Below are positions 33,696 to 45,303 of a stretch of DNA of 64,000 nt, piece after piece; position 1 is the first letter of the stretch, and the number at the start of each line of letters is the position of its first letter. A program made the translations under genes and the position numbers. This stretch comes from Rutidosis leptorrhynchoides. Its lineage: Eukaryota; Streptophyta; Magnoliopsida; Asterales; Asteraceae. The notes beneath the pieces are model-generated. The model did not search any database. It was not told the DNA's origin and saw nothing but the letters and a program-made list of their open reading frames with translations. The stretch covers positions 34,327,501 through 34,391,500 of the forward strand of contig NC_092341.1 in the NCBI RefSeq assembly GCF_046630445.1, given 5' to 3'.

Positions 33696-34470
33696 TATAA
33701 TTATAATTATAATAATAATTAAATAACATAAATACGGAGTAATATATTATCAGAAGAGGAAATGTGCCACAAATGAACCAAAACGTCGAAATTTATAGAC
33801 TTTGGCCTGTCCCCCTTAGCCATGCGATCGCATGGAAGTTGTGAGGGGAAACCATGCAATCGCATGGTCCCTTTTTACAGGTCACATTCGTTTGTTTTTA
33901 TCTTCGTCGACATATTTAAATATTACGTAAATTCGAATATTAAAATTTTAAAAAGTCGTATTTATTAAATACTTCAGGGGTATTCTATGTAACTTATAAT
34001 TAATAATTTCTATCATGTCGTTTTTATGTGAATAGTAAATGAATTAATTTAAATTCAACTATTTAAGCTACACGTTGTACGTTGTGCTTTACAAATTGTA
34101 CATTATTAATTTAACTTCGTTTCTTAAAAATAATTACAAAAATTATATCATAAAAATAAAATGACTTAATACGTAAAATTTTTAATTTGAAATAGCATCG
34201 TTTAATAGTAAATTTTTAATCATTTCGTATATAAATATTATTCGCATGATTCCGTATATATCGAAAACTCTTATATTTATTAAAATATGTATATAATACA
34301 TGTTATGACGTTCGTGAATCGTTGGACAAACAGGGTGGTCAACCGTTATATATAAAAAAATCATTTTTAAAAGTTTTAAAACTTGTCAAAATTCATTGCT
34401 TATCATGTCAAAAATATTAAATCATATAGGGAATTGGTTTAAATAAGTCGAAATTTTTCGGGTCATCACA
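31908..34470 (-). repeat. E3 left LTR
   Basis: A 2563-bp LTR from TGTGACGATCG to GGGTCATCACA. It contains (AAT)n at about 33607-33694 and two palindromic CATGCGATCGCATG-type motifs at about 33822-33867. Confidence 0.93.
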
Positions 34471-34485
34471 GTACCTCCCCGTTAA
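34471..34485 (-). other. E3 polypurine tract
   Basis: On the minus strand TTAACGGGGAGGTAC lies directly before the LTR start. Confidence 0.65.
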
Positions 34486-34825
34486 AGAAATTTCGTCCCG
34501 AAATTTGAGTGAGGTCGTCATGGTTAACAATAAAAATGTTTTTATGACGAATATGAGTTGATAAATAGAATTTCTATCACCGTTGAATAATATGGATAAA
34601 ACAACCCAATTACTCGAAGCGTATGAGGGAAGTTATCGTAAAAGAGTGAAATGGAGAATAGATATGCGTCTTATCTCTTGACGTAGTAACGATTGATTTC
34701 CGAAATTTAAAGAATAGAAAATCTTCATAATCTAAATAAGATTTGATTCTTCGGTAATTGCGGAAATTAAGATTTCCTTTGATTAAATGCGTAATCTGCC
34801 TCGATTGCTATGTCTGATATTTCGC

Positions 34826-34834
34826 TATAAATTA
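34826..34834 (+). promoter_or_regulatory. TATA-like box before the antisense mini-ORF
   Basis: TATAAATTA lies 73 bp before the ATG at 34907. The same box is present at the matching place in E2 (31495). Confidence 0.4.
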
Positions 34835-34906
34835 ACCACTTCTGTTTCATTATTTTCACCACTCCTACATCTTCTTCCTTATTTCATACTTCCAAAAGAT
34901 TGTGAA

Positions 34907-35080
34907 ATGCTTAATCCAGTTCTGATTCTTGATATACTCCTAACTTTTATATCTGTCATTCTTCTTTTTCATCTACCACCAGAGGAAGTTATTTTCTTCT
35001 ACCATTACCTTGGGGTTATAGTGTTTTTCATTCTCCCGTGTCTTTATATTGCTATACGCATTGATATACACGGTTTGTAA
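34907..35080 (+). CDS. Small two-helix membrane peptide, antisense ORF in E3
   Basis: An intact 57-codon ORF on the strand opposite to the LTR sense strand. Residues 4-23 (PVLILDILLTFISVILLFHL) and about 33-50 (YLGVIVFFILPCLYIAIR) form two hydrophobic helices separated by a PPEE turn, ending in a basic/polar tail (RIDIHGL). No known family was recognised. A homologous, frameshifted copy lies at 31577-31745 in E2. In the first 35 codons about half of the changed codons are silent or conservative, which suggests past protein-level constraint. It may be an element-borne small protein, a captured host peptide gene or a chance conserved stretch. An upstream TATA-like box is shared by both copies. 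Confidence 0.5.
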   Translation: MLNPVLILDILLTFISVILLFHLPPEEVIFFYHYLGVIVFFILPCLYIAIRIDIHGL

Positions 35081-37261
35081 TTTCGGGGTTGTTATCGGGC
35101 TTTATATTCTCCATTATATTTCGGAGCTTCATGCTTTCGTTTTCTCTTCCTGACCTTAAGTCAAGCGAATAATGGTCCAGAATTCGTAGGTATGGAGTTT
35201 TGGATGAACATAGTTAATGTTCTGAGAAGGTAATCGTAATGGCACGATCTTGATTTGTCAAATTACCAGAATATCCGGAAAAGACCGAATCATCAAGAAA
35301 TATATTTTTTTGATATATTTAGAGATTATATAGAATGAAAGAGTTATGTAACATGGTTCATGATGAGGGTGGGATCTGTGAACCTTTATCACGTTTCATT
35401 AGAAACTCAGCATGACTTACTGTAATATAATCACGTTGATCAAGTGTCATTATATTATACTAACTCATGCTTCAGCTCCCAACACCACTTCAAAAATATT
35501 CATATTTTAAACTCGAAGGTTTCAAAATTTAGAAACTAAAATAGTTTCTTTTATGATGTTACACAGATATCGCAAGGAGAAAATTGATTTCCGTTAAGAA
35601 TGACTATGGAATTATCTCCAGAAATATGGAGGATATTTATAATGAAAGATACGATGATATCTTAGAATTTCTAATATCAGAGGATGATGAAGAATATTGT
35701 CCGCAAGGGTTTAGATTCGGAGGCAAGGTATTCGTTAATGGCTTCAGCAGATACTGAATAATTTGGATTCTTTGAAGGCAGGTTTATTCTTTGTGATTTA
35801 TCCACAGCCTCCTTCATACTTTGCTCAATCCGTTTTCCCGTTCCAAACCTTCTATTTTTCTCAGCTTTACCACCATACTATTCTTTATCATCAAACTTTT
35901 GACTGTTAAGGTCGTTTACAGTTTTTGCTATTTCATCAGCATTTTTCCAAAATTCGGAGAACTAGTTTCGCAGTTTGGGGTGTTTTTCAGAAACTTCACA
36001 TTCGAAGTATGTAAGTCTATAAGATAGACATTATATGTATATATATAACTGTTGGCGTAGAATTGCTGAAAAATTCGAAATACTGATTGTTAATTTCCGG
36101 TAGTTGGTATAGCAATTATTGTTACAAGATGTAGGTGAGTACATGATGGGGTTTCAATGAGTATAATGATTTTTCGGAAGGTCACAGATCAATGAAGTTG
36201 TTGGTAAATTTACTGCTAATGTGGTGGAACATGAAAGGTTCCCCAGTAACAAGAACGTATATGTCAAGGTTATAATAAGGTTAATCTAAAAATTCGAAGT
36301 TGACTGGTTGAAAGTGTGGTAAAACTGGATACTTTGAAAATGGATTGCAATATTATTTTCAGTAATAACAATGCTAAAGGATCTTTCACATTTTTGAAGT
36401 CAAAGTATAGCTTTGAAAGATGTAGAGATCTAAGAATGATTTCACCGGTTCAGAGTTATGACTTGGTTTCTGATATGTCAATATCAGAATATGTAATTGA
36501 ATTTGTATGAAAACGATTGTATATCGTTGTGAGTATTGTTAATAATTTTTGAATCAAAGTTGAAGAATGTACAGTGTAACATATTAATTGTGAACTTATA
36601 TATTTCCCGAGTATTACCTACCCGTTAAAGATTTCACAAGTAATATTTTGCACAAAAGAATTTTTATTACCGTCTTTATGAAAATATATGTATGTATATT
36701 TTCTTCAGATGTAACACAGATTTAATGAGTTAATATCATATTAAGTTCATTTAATTTTTGGCTGGATTAGAAATGAATAATCTCTAAAACATTAAAAATT
36801 TCATAATCTTCGTGGAGTATTTTACTAATGTAATCAATACTTCGTTATTCAGTTTTATTGATATTTCCTTAGTGAATCATGTTGGTGCTTATGGAACCCT
36901 TGCTAACTTCGCAAGGTACAAATGATATTTTCTGGAAAGTTTCGAGTATATCGAAAATGAAAATGTAAAATCAATTATGTAATTGAATAATACACTTGGT
37001 TTATTATGAAATGGAATTCATTGGGTTGAAACAGAGATTGTAGTTAACAATGGTTAAGTTGTTAAGGAAGGATGTACATCATTGCATATTAGTAACATGA
37101 ACTAACCGAGTAGTACCTACCAGTTAAGTTTCACACGTAATAGCTTAGTACGAAAAGATTTATTTGATTTCAAAATTCATATATACTAAATATACATAAA
37201 ATTTCTTCAGGGAAAATGAGTTAGTACTTTATCGGTTATTGTTGCTGGTATTTCTTGGTAA
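35081..37261. other. E3 interior without an intact gene
   Basis: AT-rich DNA homologous in parts to E2 40762-43000. It has short plus-strand fragments such as MEDIYNERYDDILEFL at about 35624 and a decayed zinc-knuckle trace (KCGKTGYFENG) at about 36315. PPT-like words ACCTACCCGTTAAA at 36616-36629 and ACCTACCAGTTAA at 37115-37127. No complete gene seen. Confidence 0.55.
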
Positions 37262-37819
37262 CTACTGTGCGTATGATGTTGATGCTCGTGGAACAGATTG
37301 TGAAGTTGAGGTTTGCGATGCGGATGTTGCTGGTGGTGGTAATGGTACTGTTGGTGTTATTGTCGATGGTACTGTTGATGCCGGTGATGATGTTGGTGCT
37401 TGTAACCTTTGCACCGTATTCTCCAAAGCCACTACCCGAGCGCGAAGCTCGTTGACTTCTTCTACTACACCGGGATGATTGGTGGTTCGGACGAGCGGAT
37501 GAATAAGATCCAGAATTTGAGAGAGTATATGATCATGACGAGATATTCTGGAGATGAGAGAGAAAATGGTGTCTCGAACAGGTTCGCCGGTAAGTGCTTC
37601 AGGTTCTTCACCAAGAGGGCAATGTGGTGGATGGAAGGGATCGCCTTCTTCTTGTCTCCAATAATTAAGTAAGCTACGAACCCATCCCTAATTCATCCAG
37701 AATAGATGATGGCTAATTAGTTGATCCATTCCGGTTACACTGTCTTCGGAATTCAGGTGAATATCCATATCGGAATAGCTGTCAGAGTTTAAGGAATTTG
37801 AACTAGATACGGGATCCAT
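37262..37819 (-). pseudogene. E3 accessory ORF with coiled coil (one internal stop)
   Basis: A minus-strand frame of 185 residue positions from ATG 37819 to TAG 37262-37264, with one in-frame TAG about 48 codons in (near 37676). Order: Ser/Asp-rich start (MDPVSSSNSLNSDSYSD); a short conserved block with RSLLNYWRQEEGDPFH; an amphipathic helical region (RDTIFSLISRISRHDHILSQ); a heptad segment (VEEVNELRARVVALENTVQ); and a Pro/Thr/Ser tail ending STSYAQ. A homologous frame exists in E2 (62195 to 61818, then 43304 to 43129). It is the first ORF after the PBS, the position occupied by the acidic ORF in E1. Function unknown. It could be an accessory RNA-leader protein or a diverged gag N-terminus. 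Confidence 0.7.
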
Positions 37820-38191
37820 CTTGTATAATTAGGGAGATGATTTTTGATATGAATTAGATTATAGAATTTAGTTTGGTATTCTTCAATACATAATTTACAT
37901 ATGTATATATAATACCAAATTCCATAAATCACGGAGAAATTTTCGGAAGATGTCAGGAAAAGTTTACAGTAACAGATATGCTAAGATATGAATTTTTGTC
38001 TATACACTATTTATGCAATAAATGCAGGAAAACGTGTCTAGACTTTAAGAATGATAAGCATGTAATTTCCGACAATAAATAATAAGCAAAACTTTTAACA
38101 TGCAGACACGGTCGAAGTCTAGACTTACTAATGCATCCTAACAACTATCAGTTAGACACACTCATGCAAAACCTGATTCGCTAGGACCAAC

Positions 38192-38203
38192 GCTCTGATA
38201 CCA
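38192..38203 (-). other. E3 primer-binding site (initiator tRNA-Met)
   Basis: On the minus strand TGGTATCAGAGC lies two bases from the right LTR. Confidence 0.9.
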
Positions 38204-38205
38204 AC

Positions 38206-39907
38206 TGTGACGATTGCTCCAAATCCATATGGACGAACACATCATTCATTGATTTCATTGCGAGGCATTTGACCTCTATATGATACGTTTTGTAAACATT
38301 GCATTCTTTTGAAAAGGCACACCATAAATGAATATTTAAATCAAAGGTTTTCGACATCTGATGATTTCTACATATAGACAATCACCATAAATAATAGTTT
38401 ACAACAGTACTTCCGTTGACAATGCAGTCAAAATAAGATACATGGTGATGATTTGGTGAATGCAACTTTTCCTTGAAAAATATGTCATGTAAGACTCCAT
38501 GCACATAGCTTGTCTAACATCTAGGCAAACAGCGGAAGACTTCTAGAAAACCTGAGAATAAACATGCTAACAAGTGTCAACACAAAGGTTGGTGAGTTCA
38601 TAGTTTTAATATTTCGTATAATCTGTATATAAAGGTGGATCACAAGATTTCAGTTGTTTCATCCAGAAACGTTTATCAAAATATTCTACGAAATTGAGCA
38701 CCCTGGTAAATAAACTTAACGTATATATAATTTGTACCCTTTGTATAATCATCTTAAAAATGCACGCAAACCAACGTGTACGCTTCTCAAATAGCATACG
38801 TCCGTTAAAAGGCTAGTGCTCTAGCTCGGACGGGGATGTCAAGCCCTATGGATCCATATATAACTACTCGCGCCCACCAGTTCTTATAACCAGCAGTTAC
38901 TAGTTACCAAAGCTAAGGGATTTTCGGTTCAAACTCGGTGTAGAATTTAGTATGTACTTGTATCCATTGCGTTTAAAATAAAGTGCATGTATTCTCAGCC
39001 CAAAAATATATATTGCAAAAGCAATTAAAAAGGGAGCAAATGAAACTCACCTTAGCAGCATATAAAGTCGTTCACCAAAATGTGATCGAAACTCGGATTA
39101 CCAAATAACCGTAGATCTCAACCTAGAGAACATATGTTGGTCAATAAATGTCTATCAAGCTAGGTCAGGTCATAGTGTATCACAATCCTAATGCTCGATA
39201 TCGTCATACAAAAGTTATCCAATGTTGTTTCAAAAAGTCAATTTTAACAATAGTTCAACAAACGAGACGTACCTTATATAAGGATTCATTTACTCGGCTG
39301 GTAACATTTAAAAATCCATTTTATCAATCTTGTAAACAGGTTGTTTAAATCTTAATTGCAGATTCAAAAGCAATTTCAATTATCGTCAATCATAATTCAG
39401 TTGATCATATCTTTTAATCCGTTCATCGAAACTATTCGATATCTAAATGAAAAGTCATTGATTTTTCGCCAGCTTTCCAAAAACATGCATATTATATACT
39501 TTTTACCAGTAATATATGTATTTAATTCGTGATTCATTATAAACTGTTTAGCGATGAAATTTAGCATACAAGCATGTATAAATATATATACTCAAGCACT
39601 AGACATGGATACACAATTAATATATAAAAGATAAAATATGAGTGCTTACGTATCAATATTGAGATTCAATATTGTAGGAAAGTACGTAGACGCAACAGAG
39701 ATGATAAACACTAGTTTGACTCACGAGCAAAACCCTCGAACAATACCCATAACCTCCTTAGTAATAACCCATATTTTCCTTAGCTCTATCCCGCTTGAAA
39801 ACCCATTTTGAAAGTAACACGCTCATGACCTCGTCGTAGTATTTTATATATAATACTAATTAATAATAATACTACTAATAATATTAAGATTAATAATAAT
39901 ATTAATC

Positions 39908-39981
<74 letters not shown>

Positions 39982-40756
39982 TATAATTATAATTATAATA
40001 ATAATTAAATAACATAAATACGGAGTAATATATTATCAGAAGAGGAAATGTGCCACAAATGAACCAAAACGTCGAAATTTATAGACTTTGGCCTGTCCCC
40101 CTTAGCCATGCGATCGCATGGAAGTTGTGAGGGGAAACCATACGATCGCATGGTCCCTTTTTACAGGTCACATTCGTTTGTTTTTATCTTCGTCGACATA
40201 TTTAAATATTACGTAAATTCGAATATTAAAATTTTAAAAAGTCGTATTTATTAAATACTTCAGGGGTATTCTATGTAACTTATAATTAATAATTTCTATC
40301 ATGTCGTTTTCATGTGAATAGTAAATGAATTAATTTAAATTTAACTATTTAAGCTACACGTTGTACGTTGTGCTTTACAAATTGTACATTATTAATTTAA
40401 CTTCGTTTCTTAAAAATAATTACAAAAATTATATCATAAAAATAAAATGACTTAATACGTAAAAATTTTAATTTGAAATAGCATCGTTTAATAGTAAATT
40501 TTTAATCATTTCGTATATAAATATTATTCGCATGATTCCGTATATATCGAAAACTCTTATATTTATTAAAATATGTATATAATACATGTTATGACGTTCG
40601 TGAATCGTTGGACAAACAGGGTGGTCAACCGTTATATATAAAAAAATCATTTTTAAAAGTTTTAAAACTTGTCAAAATTCATTGCTTATCATGTCAAAAA
40701 TATTAAATCATATAGAGAATTGGTTTAAATAATTCGAAATTTTCCGGGTCATCACA
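38206..40756 (-). repeat. E3 right LTR
   Basis: A 2551-bp repeat of 31908-34470 with about 14 substitutions seen by eye and a shorter AAT tract. The target-site copy TAGCA follows it. Confidence 0.93.
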
Positions 40757-40761
40757 TAGCA

Positions 40762-43112
40762 CGATTTGATTTGTCAAATTACCAGAATCACTGTGAATAG
40801 AACTATCAAGAATATATTTTCTTGATATGTTCAGAAGTTAATCAGAATGAAAGAGTTATGTAACATGACACATGATGACGTTATAATCTGTGAATCATCA
40901 TGTTCCATTTTGAAACTCAGCATGACTTATTGTAATATAATCACGTTGATCAAGTGTTATTGTATTATACTAACTCATGCATCAGTTCCCAACAGTACTT
41001 CAAAAACATTCATAATTTAAACTCGAATTTTAAAAAATTTTAGAAACTAAAGTAGTTTCCTTTATGATGTAATATAGATAGCACGAAGAGATAAATAATT
41101 TCGGACGAGAATATTTATGAAAATATCTTCAGAAATATCGAAGATATTTATGATGATATTTTGGAAATTTCTAAGTTCGATGGTTGATGAGGAAGATTTT
41201 TCGCAAGATTTTAACATGAGTACGGAGCAAGATATTCGTTGAAGGTTTCATCGGATCCAGAATTACCTGGATTCTTTGAATATATGGTATGGTCCTTGTA
41301 TTTGTCCTTGGTCTCCTTCGTGGTTAGCTCAATCAGTTTTCCAGTTCCAACTTTTCTGAGCTTTTCCAACATTCCATTGTTTATCATCAAACTTTCGATG
41401 ATTAAGGTCGTTTACGGTTGTCTATGGTTTCTGCTGCTTCATTCAGCTTTTTCAACATTCAGAGTATTGATTTGTGACTAAGTGCTTTTTAGAATTTCAG
41501 AATGAGAGATCATAATTCTAAGAGATAAATGTCATACATATAACTGTTGATGTAGATATGCTGTGAGTTTTCAAAGTACTGATTGCTGATTCCCGGTAAT
41601 TGTTATGGTAGTTCTCGTTACAAGATGCAGATGAGTATATGATAGGGTTTCAATGAATAAATATAATGATTTGTCAGAGAGATTTAAGCCAAAAAGCAAC
41701 GAGGTTGCTGGTACGTCTGCTGGTAATATGGTGGAATATAAAAGAATTCTCCGGTATCAAAAGGGTAATTGTATATATCAGGATTATAGTAAGGATACTT
41801 CGAATGAAAAGTCGAAGTTGACTTGCTGGAGCTGTGACAAAATTGGCTACTTTGAAAAGGAATCGCAAAGTTATTTTTGCTAATAAATGCCAAAGGATCT
41901 GACGCGGCTACGTGTTAAACTTTTACTCAGTTGCCGAGAGTTTCTCATGTGCATAACTATATGCATAAATCTTTTCTTCCGTAGATGAAGTGCGGTTGAT
42001 TCATCCTATCGATTGAGGTGTTTTCAAGAATCATGAAAGGTTTGAACGCAGATTGTAATCGTCAAGATACAAATGGGGTTTAAGATGAGATCAAGTGGCA
42101 AACTTGAAGAAATGTTTAGTTTCATATGTTATAATCAATATTTTAATTCATTTTAATTGTCCAATGTTATTAGTCCACAGTCGATAGTCCACAGTTAACA
42201 GTCCAATAATTCATATATAGTTTAATATATAATATTCGAATTAATTAATACGTATCGTGACCCGTATACGTCTCAGACTCGATCACAACTCAAACTATAT
42301 ATATTATTGTAGAATCAACCTCAACCCTGTATAGCGAACTCGATCATTACAGCATATAGAGTGTCTATGGTTATTCCAAATAATATATATATATATGCGT
42401 CGATATGATATGTCAAAACCTTGTATACGTGTCCCGATATTTAAAGTGCGTAAAATAAATAACAGAAATTAAATGACGTTAAATAAAATTGCGAGAAATT
42501 AAATTGCGATTAAAAAAATTGCTATAATTAAATTGCGATAAATAAATTGCGATAATTAAATTGTAATACGGAATTAACAGTTAGCTAGGAACAGTTAGCT
42601 AGGAACAGTTAGCGTGGGTTCTTAACAAATTTTCTCATAGTTAAATTGTTTTGTTTCTAACAAATTTTATTTTTCCAATGTTTTCTTCATTATGCCACTT
42701 GGTGGGTTCTGATAGGTCAAAATCCAAATATGAAATTGAATTTGAATGAAAATAGTTATTCTTTGGTGAACGGATACGTATATCGGTGGTTGTAAATAGG
42801 ATAGTAAATGATCGTTGAATCAAATTCGAAGTATGTACAGTGTAACTTATTAATGTGAAATCTAAATATTCCTCGAGTATTACCTACCCGTTAAAATATT
42901 TTTACCATTAATAGTTTGTACAAAAGAATTTTTAATTACAATCTTTATGAAAACATATATACATATATTTTTCTTCAGATGTAATCATGGATTTAATGAG
43001 TCAATATGATATTAAACCCATTTGATTTACCGTTACAACATGAATATATAATCTCTAAAATATTAGAGATTACCTAATCGCCATGTCGAACGAAGATAAA
43101 TGATGTAGAACG
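40762..43112. other. E2 interior between E3 and E4
   Basis: No intact gene. On the plus strand a 76-codon stretch (41653-41883) ends in a degenerate zinc knuckle (CWSCDKIGYFEKES, histidine and last cysteine lost), a gag relic antisense to E2. At about 42165-42450 is a block similar to the interior of the E1 LTR. At 42450-42615 are tandem AAATTGCGATA-type units and three copies of AACAGTTAGCTAGG-like units. A PPT-like word TACCTACCCGTTAAA lies at 42881-42895. Confidence 0.55.
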
Positions 43113-43128
43113 ATACGTAGAACGATGA

Positions 43129-43304
43129 TTATACTCGAGGTACAGAATGAGATGTTGAGGCATGTGATGTTGAAACTTGGGTTGTTTGTGGTACTGGTGT
43201 TGATGTTGGTAGTACTGTTGGTGCCGGTGATGTGGCTGAAGCTGGTAGGTTTTGCACCACATTTTCCAGATTGATTATTCGAGTGCGAAGTTCGTTGACT
43301 TCTT
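43129..43304 (-). pseudogene. E2 accessory ORF, C-terminal part (left of E4)
   Basis: Minus-strand continuation of the frame at 61818-62195, split by E4. It encodes the heptad segment (VNELRTRIINLENVVQ) and a Pro/Thr/Ser-rich tail, ending at TAA 43129-43131. It is clearly homologous to the C-terminus of the E3 accessory ORF. Confidence 0.65.
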
Positions 43305-45289
43305 TGTAAGACCCGTGTATTTATTGTAAATAGTGTATATATGTTAACAAAGTGACGGGGTATGTTTTATATTTAAAAAGGAGCAAGGAATTAGAATTTG
43401 CCCAGGTGCGCGCCGCGCGGCCTGGGGGCGCGCCGCGCAAGTACGCGCAGACAGCTCCTTTTGTTTTATTTAATTATAAATGAGGGCATTTTGGTAAAAA
43501 CACATTAAGGCCGGATTTAATGCTTGGGATCTGATATTGGAGTGTCATTTACTCCAAAATCCACCAACCTTATCCCTCCAATTCAATTTTAGAGAGAGAG
43601 AGTGATTGTAGAGTGAGAAAGCTCACTTTGAAGGAGAAGAAGTTACTCTCGGGTTTTATCGCAAGCTTTAAAGTTGTTCATCTCGTCATTTGCTACGTTT
43701 TGATAGTTTTGGTATGTCCTAACTTTAATTTCTTACTTTGATTTTGTGTATGGGTTAGGGTTTGTGTTGAAGATGAACACTAAGACCCATTTGTAGGTAA
43801 ATTGGGTGTTCTTGAGTAAATTGGGTCATGTAGACTCAATAATGGGTTAGCTAGGGTTTTAAAAGTGATAATTGTTGTTAATGAACCCTAATTGGCTAAT
43901 AAATTGTTAGAACACTTTAATGATGTGTAAATGGGTGTTATTTGGGTGTAGATGACCCAAATGGGTGTATTGACTTTTAATTGGGTCAAATGGGTCAAAA
44001 TAGACCAAGGTTGGTTAAGGTTAGTGATTAGTGTTAAAACCTAGTGATTTAATGTGTATGAAGGCCTTGAGTGCCAAGGGTTAGGGTTTTTGGTGAAGAT
44101 GACCCAATTTAGGGTTAAGTGTCCAAATGGGTCGAGATGACCTAGGAATGGTGTGTAATGTGGGTTTGGATCAAGTTGATTGATTTATTATATGCTTGTG
44201 AAATAGGTACGTTACCTTGGAGTTCAAGCTTGGTCTAATAATCACCAAAGGCGTAAGGTGAGTGGAATAATTATGCGTTCATGTATATGGCGTATTTATT
44301 TGTAAATGTTATGGTATGAACCACGTGCCGGTAGTACCATAACATGTGTGTGATGTGGATTGTGAGTGTGAACCACGTGCCGGTAGCACTATGATGATAA
44401 TGATGTGAACCACGTGCCGGTAGCATCGAGTGTGAACCACGTGCCGGTAGCACTATAAAATGAGGCGTGAACCACGTGCCGGTAGCGTCGAAGTGTGAAC
44501 CATGTGTCGGTAGCACTATAAACGAGTGAGACTCAAATGCGTATGGTGTGAACCATGTGCCGGTAGCACCATAGCATTATGGTTAACCATATTGTGTTGT
44601 GATTGTATAGCATGTTATATATATATTGTGATAAGTACATGCTAATGTGGTTTTGGGATGGTGTACGACTTGTTAGTATTTACGAGTATGTTGATATACT
44701 AATTGTGTTACAAGTTCGTATGAGGTATTTGGTATTGTGAATGCGGATAGATAGGTTATATATATGTATGTATAATTATTGCATTCACTAAGCTTTGCTT
44801 ACCCTCTCGTTGTTTACCATTTTATAGGTTCCGGTGTGGATAAAGGTAAGGGCATTGCTTTGGTTTAGAGATCCCGTCGTTGACTAGGGATGCTTTTGGG
44901 ACGCGTTGAGTTTTGGAGTTTGACCGATAGATGGGTAGTTTAATCCCAAACGCCATGCTCGTAGTGTAGTTTGGAACTTAAACTTTTGTGGTCGAAACTC
45001 TTGTAATTTATATTAACTTGGTATTTTGGGTCGTGTGGGCCCCACTTGTGAAACTTCATTTTTATGTTTGAAACGTACTAGTTTTACTTATATGAACGCG
45101 TGACTAAAAGCGTTTTGGCTAAAAATGCCGGGAACCACCCGATTTTTTTCGCATTTAAAGTAACCGGGGACAGCCGGCTTTTGCGCGCCGCGCAGTCCCC
45201 AGCGCGCGCCGCGCGGGTATGGCAAACAGCAAAAAAAAAATTTGTTGCAAATTAACGGGGTTTTGTCGGGTGTGGTTTGGGTTGTTACA
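43305..45289 (+). repeat. E4 5' LTR
   Basis: 1985 bp from TGTAAGACCC to GGTTGTTACA. It holds GC-rich palindromic blocks near both ends (about 43407-43440 and 45182-45219) and seven copies of a CACGTG-bearing unit at 44318-44569. No gene inside. Confidence 0.93.
44318..44569 (+). repeat. Interspersed G-box repeat array in E4 5' LTR (7 units)
   Basis: Units of the form GAACCACGTGCCGGTAGCA start at 44318, 44370, 44407, 44434, 44469, 44497 and 44550. The first five contain the palindrome CACGTG; the last two read CATGTG. Spacers are 8-35 bases and vary. Confidence 0.9.
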
Positions 45290-45291
45290 AG

Positions 45292-45303
45292 TGGTATCAG
45301 AGC
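45292..45303 (+). other. E4 primer-binding site (initiator tRNA-Met)
   Basis: TGGTATCAGAGC two bases after the LTR. Confidence 0.92.

Larger units (their letters stand above)
31908..40756 (-). mobile_element. E3: non-autonomous gypsy-like LTR element inside E2
   Basis: LTRs 31908-34470 and 38206-40756, with target duplication TAGCA at 31903-31907 and 40757-40761. PBS 38192-38203 and PPT 34471-34485 are both on the minus strand. The 3.7-kb interior lacks RT, integrase and an intact gag. It keeps an accessory ORF in sense and a membrane mini-ORF in antisense. LTRs differ by about 14 substitutions plus AAT-repeat length. The large LTRs and non-coding interior resemble LARD-type elements. Confidence 0.92.

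Noticed and set aside
37239-37478. Plus-strand Val/Asp/Gly-rich ORF
   Set aside because: It is the antisense shadow of the Pro/Thr/Ser tail of the minus-strand accessory ORF.
43755-44100. Telomere-like GGTTAGGGTTT words in the E4 LTR
   Set aside because: Only isolated single units occur, with no tandem array, so there is no interstitial telomere tract.
44318-44569. CRISPR-like array of repeated units
   Set aside because: Units are unevenly spaced, lie in an LTR present twice, and the DNA is plant nuclear; it is a promoter-type repeat.
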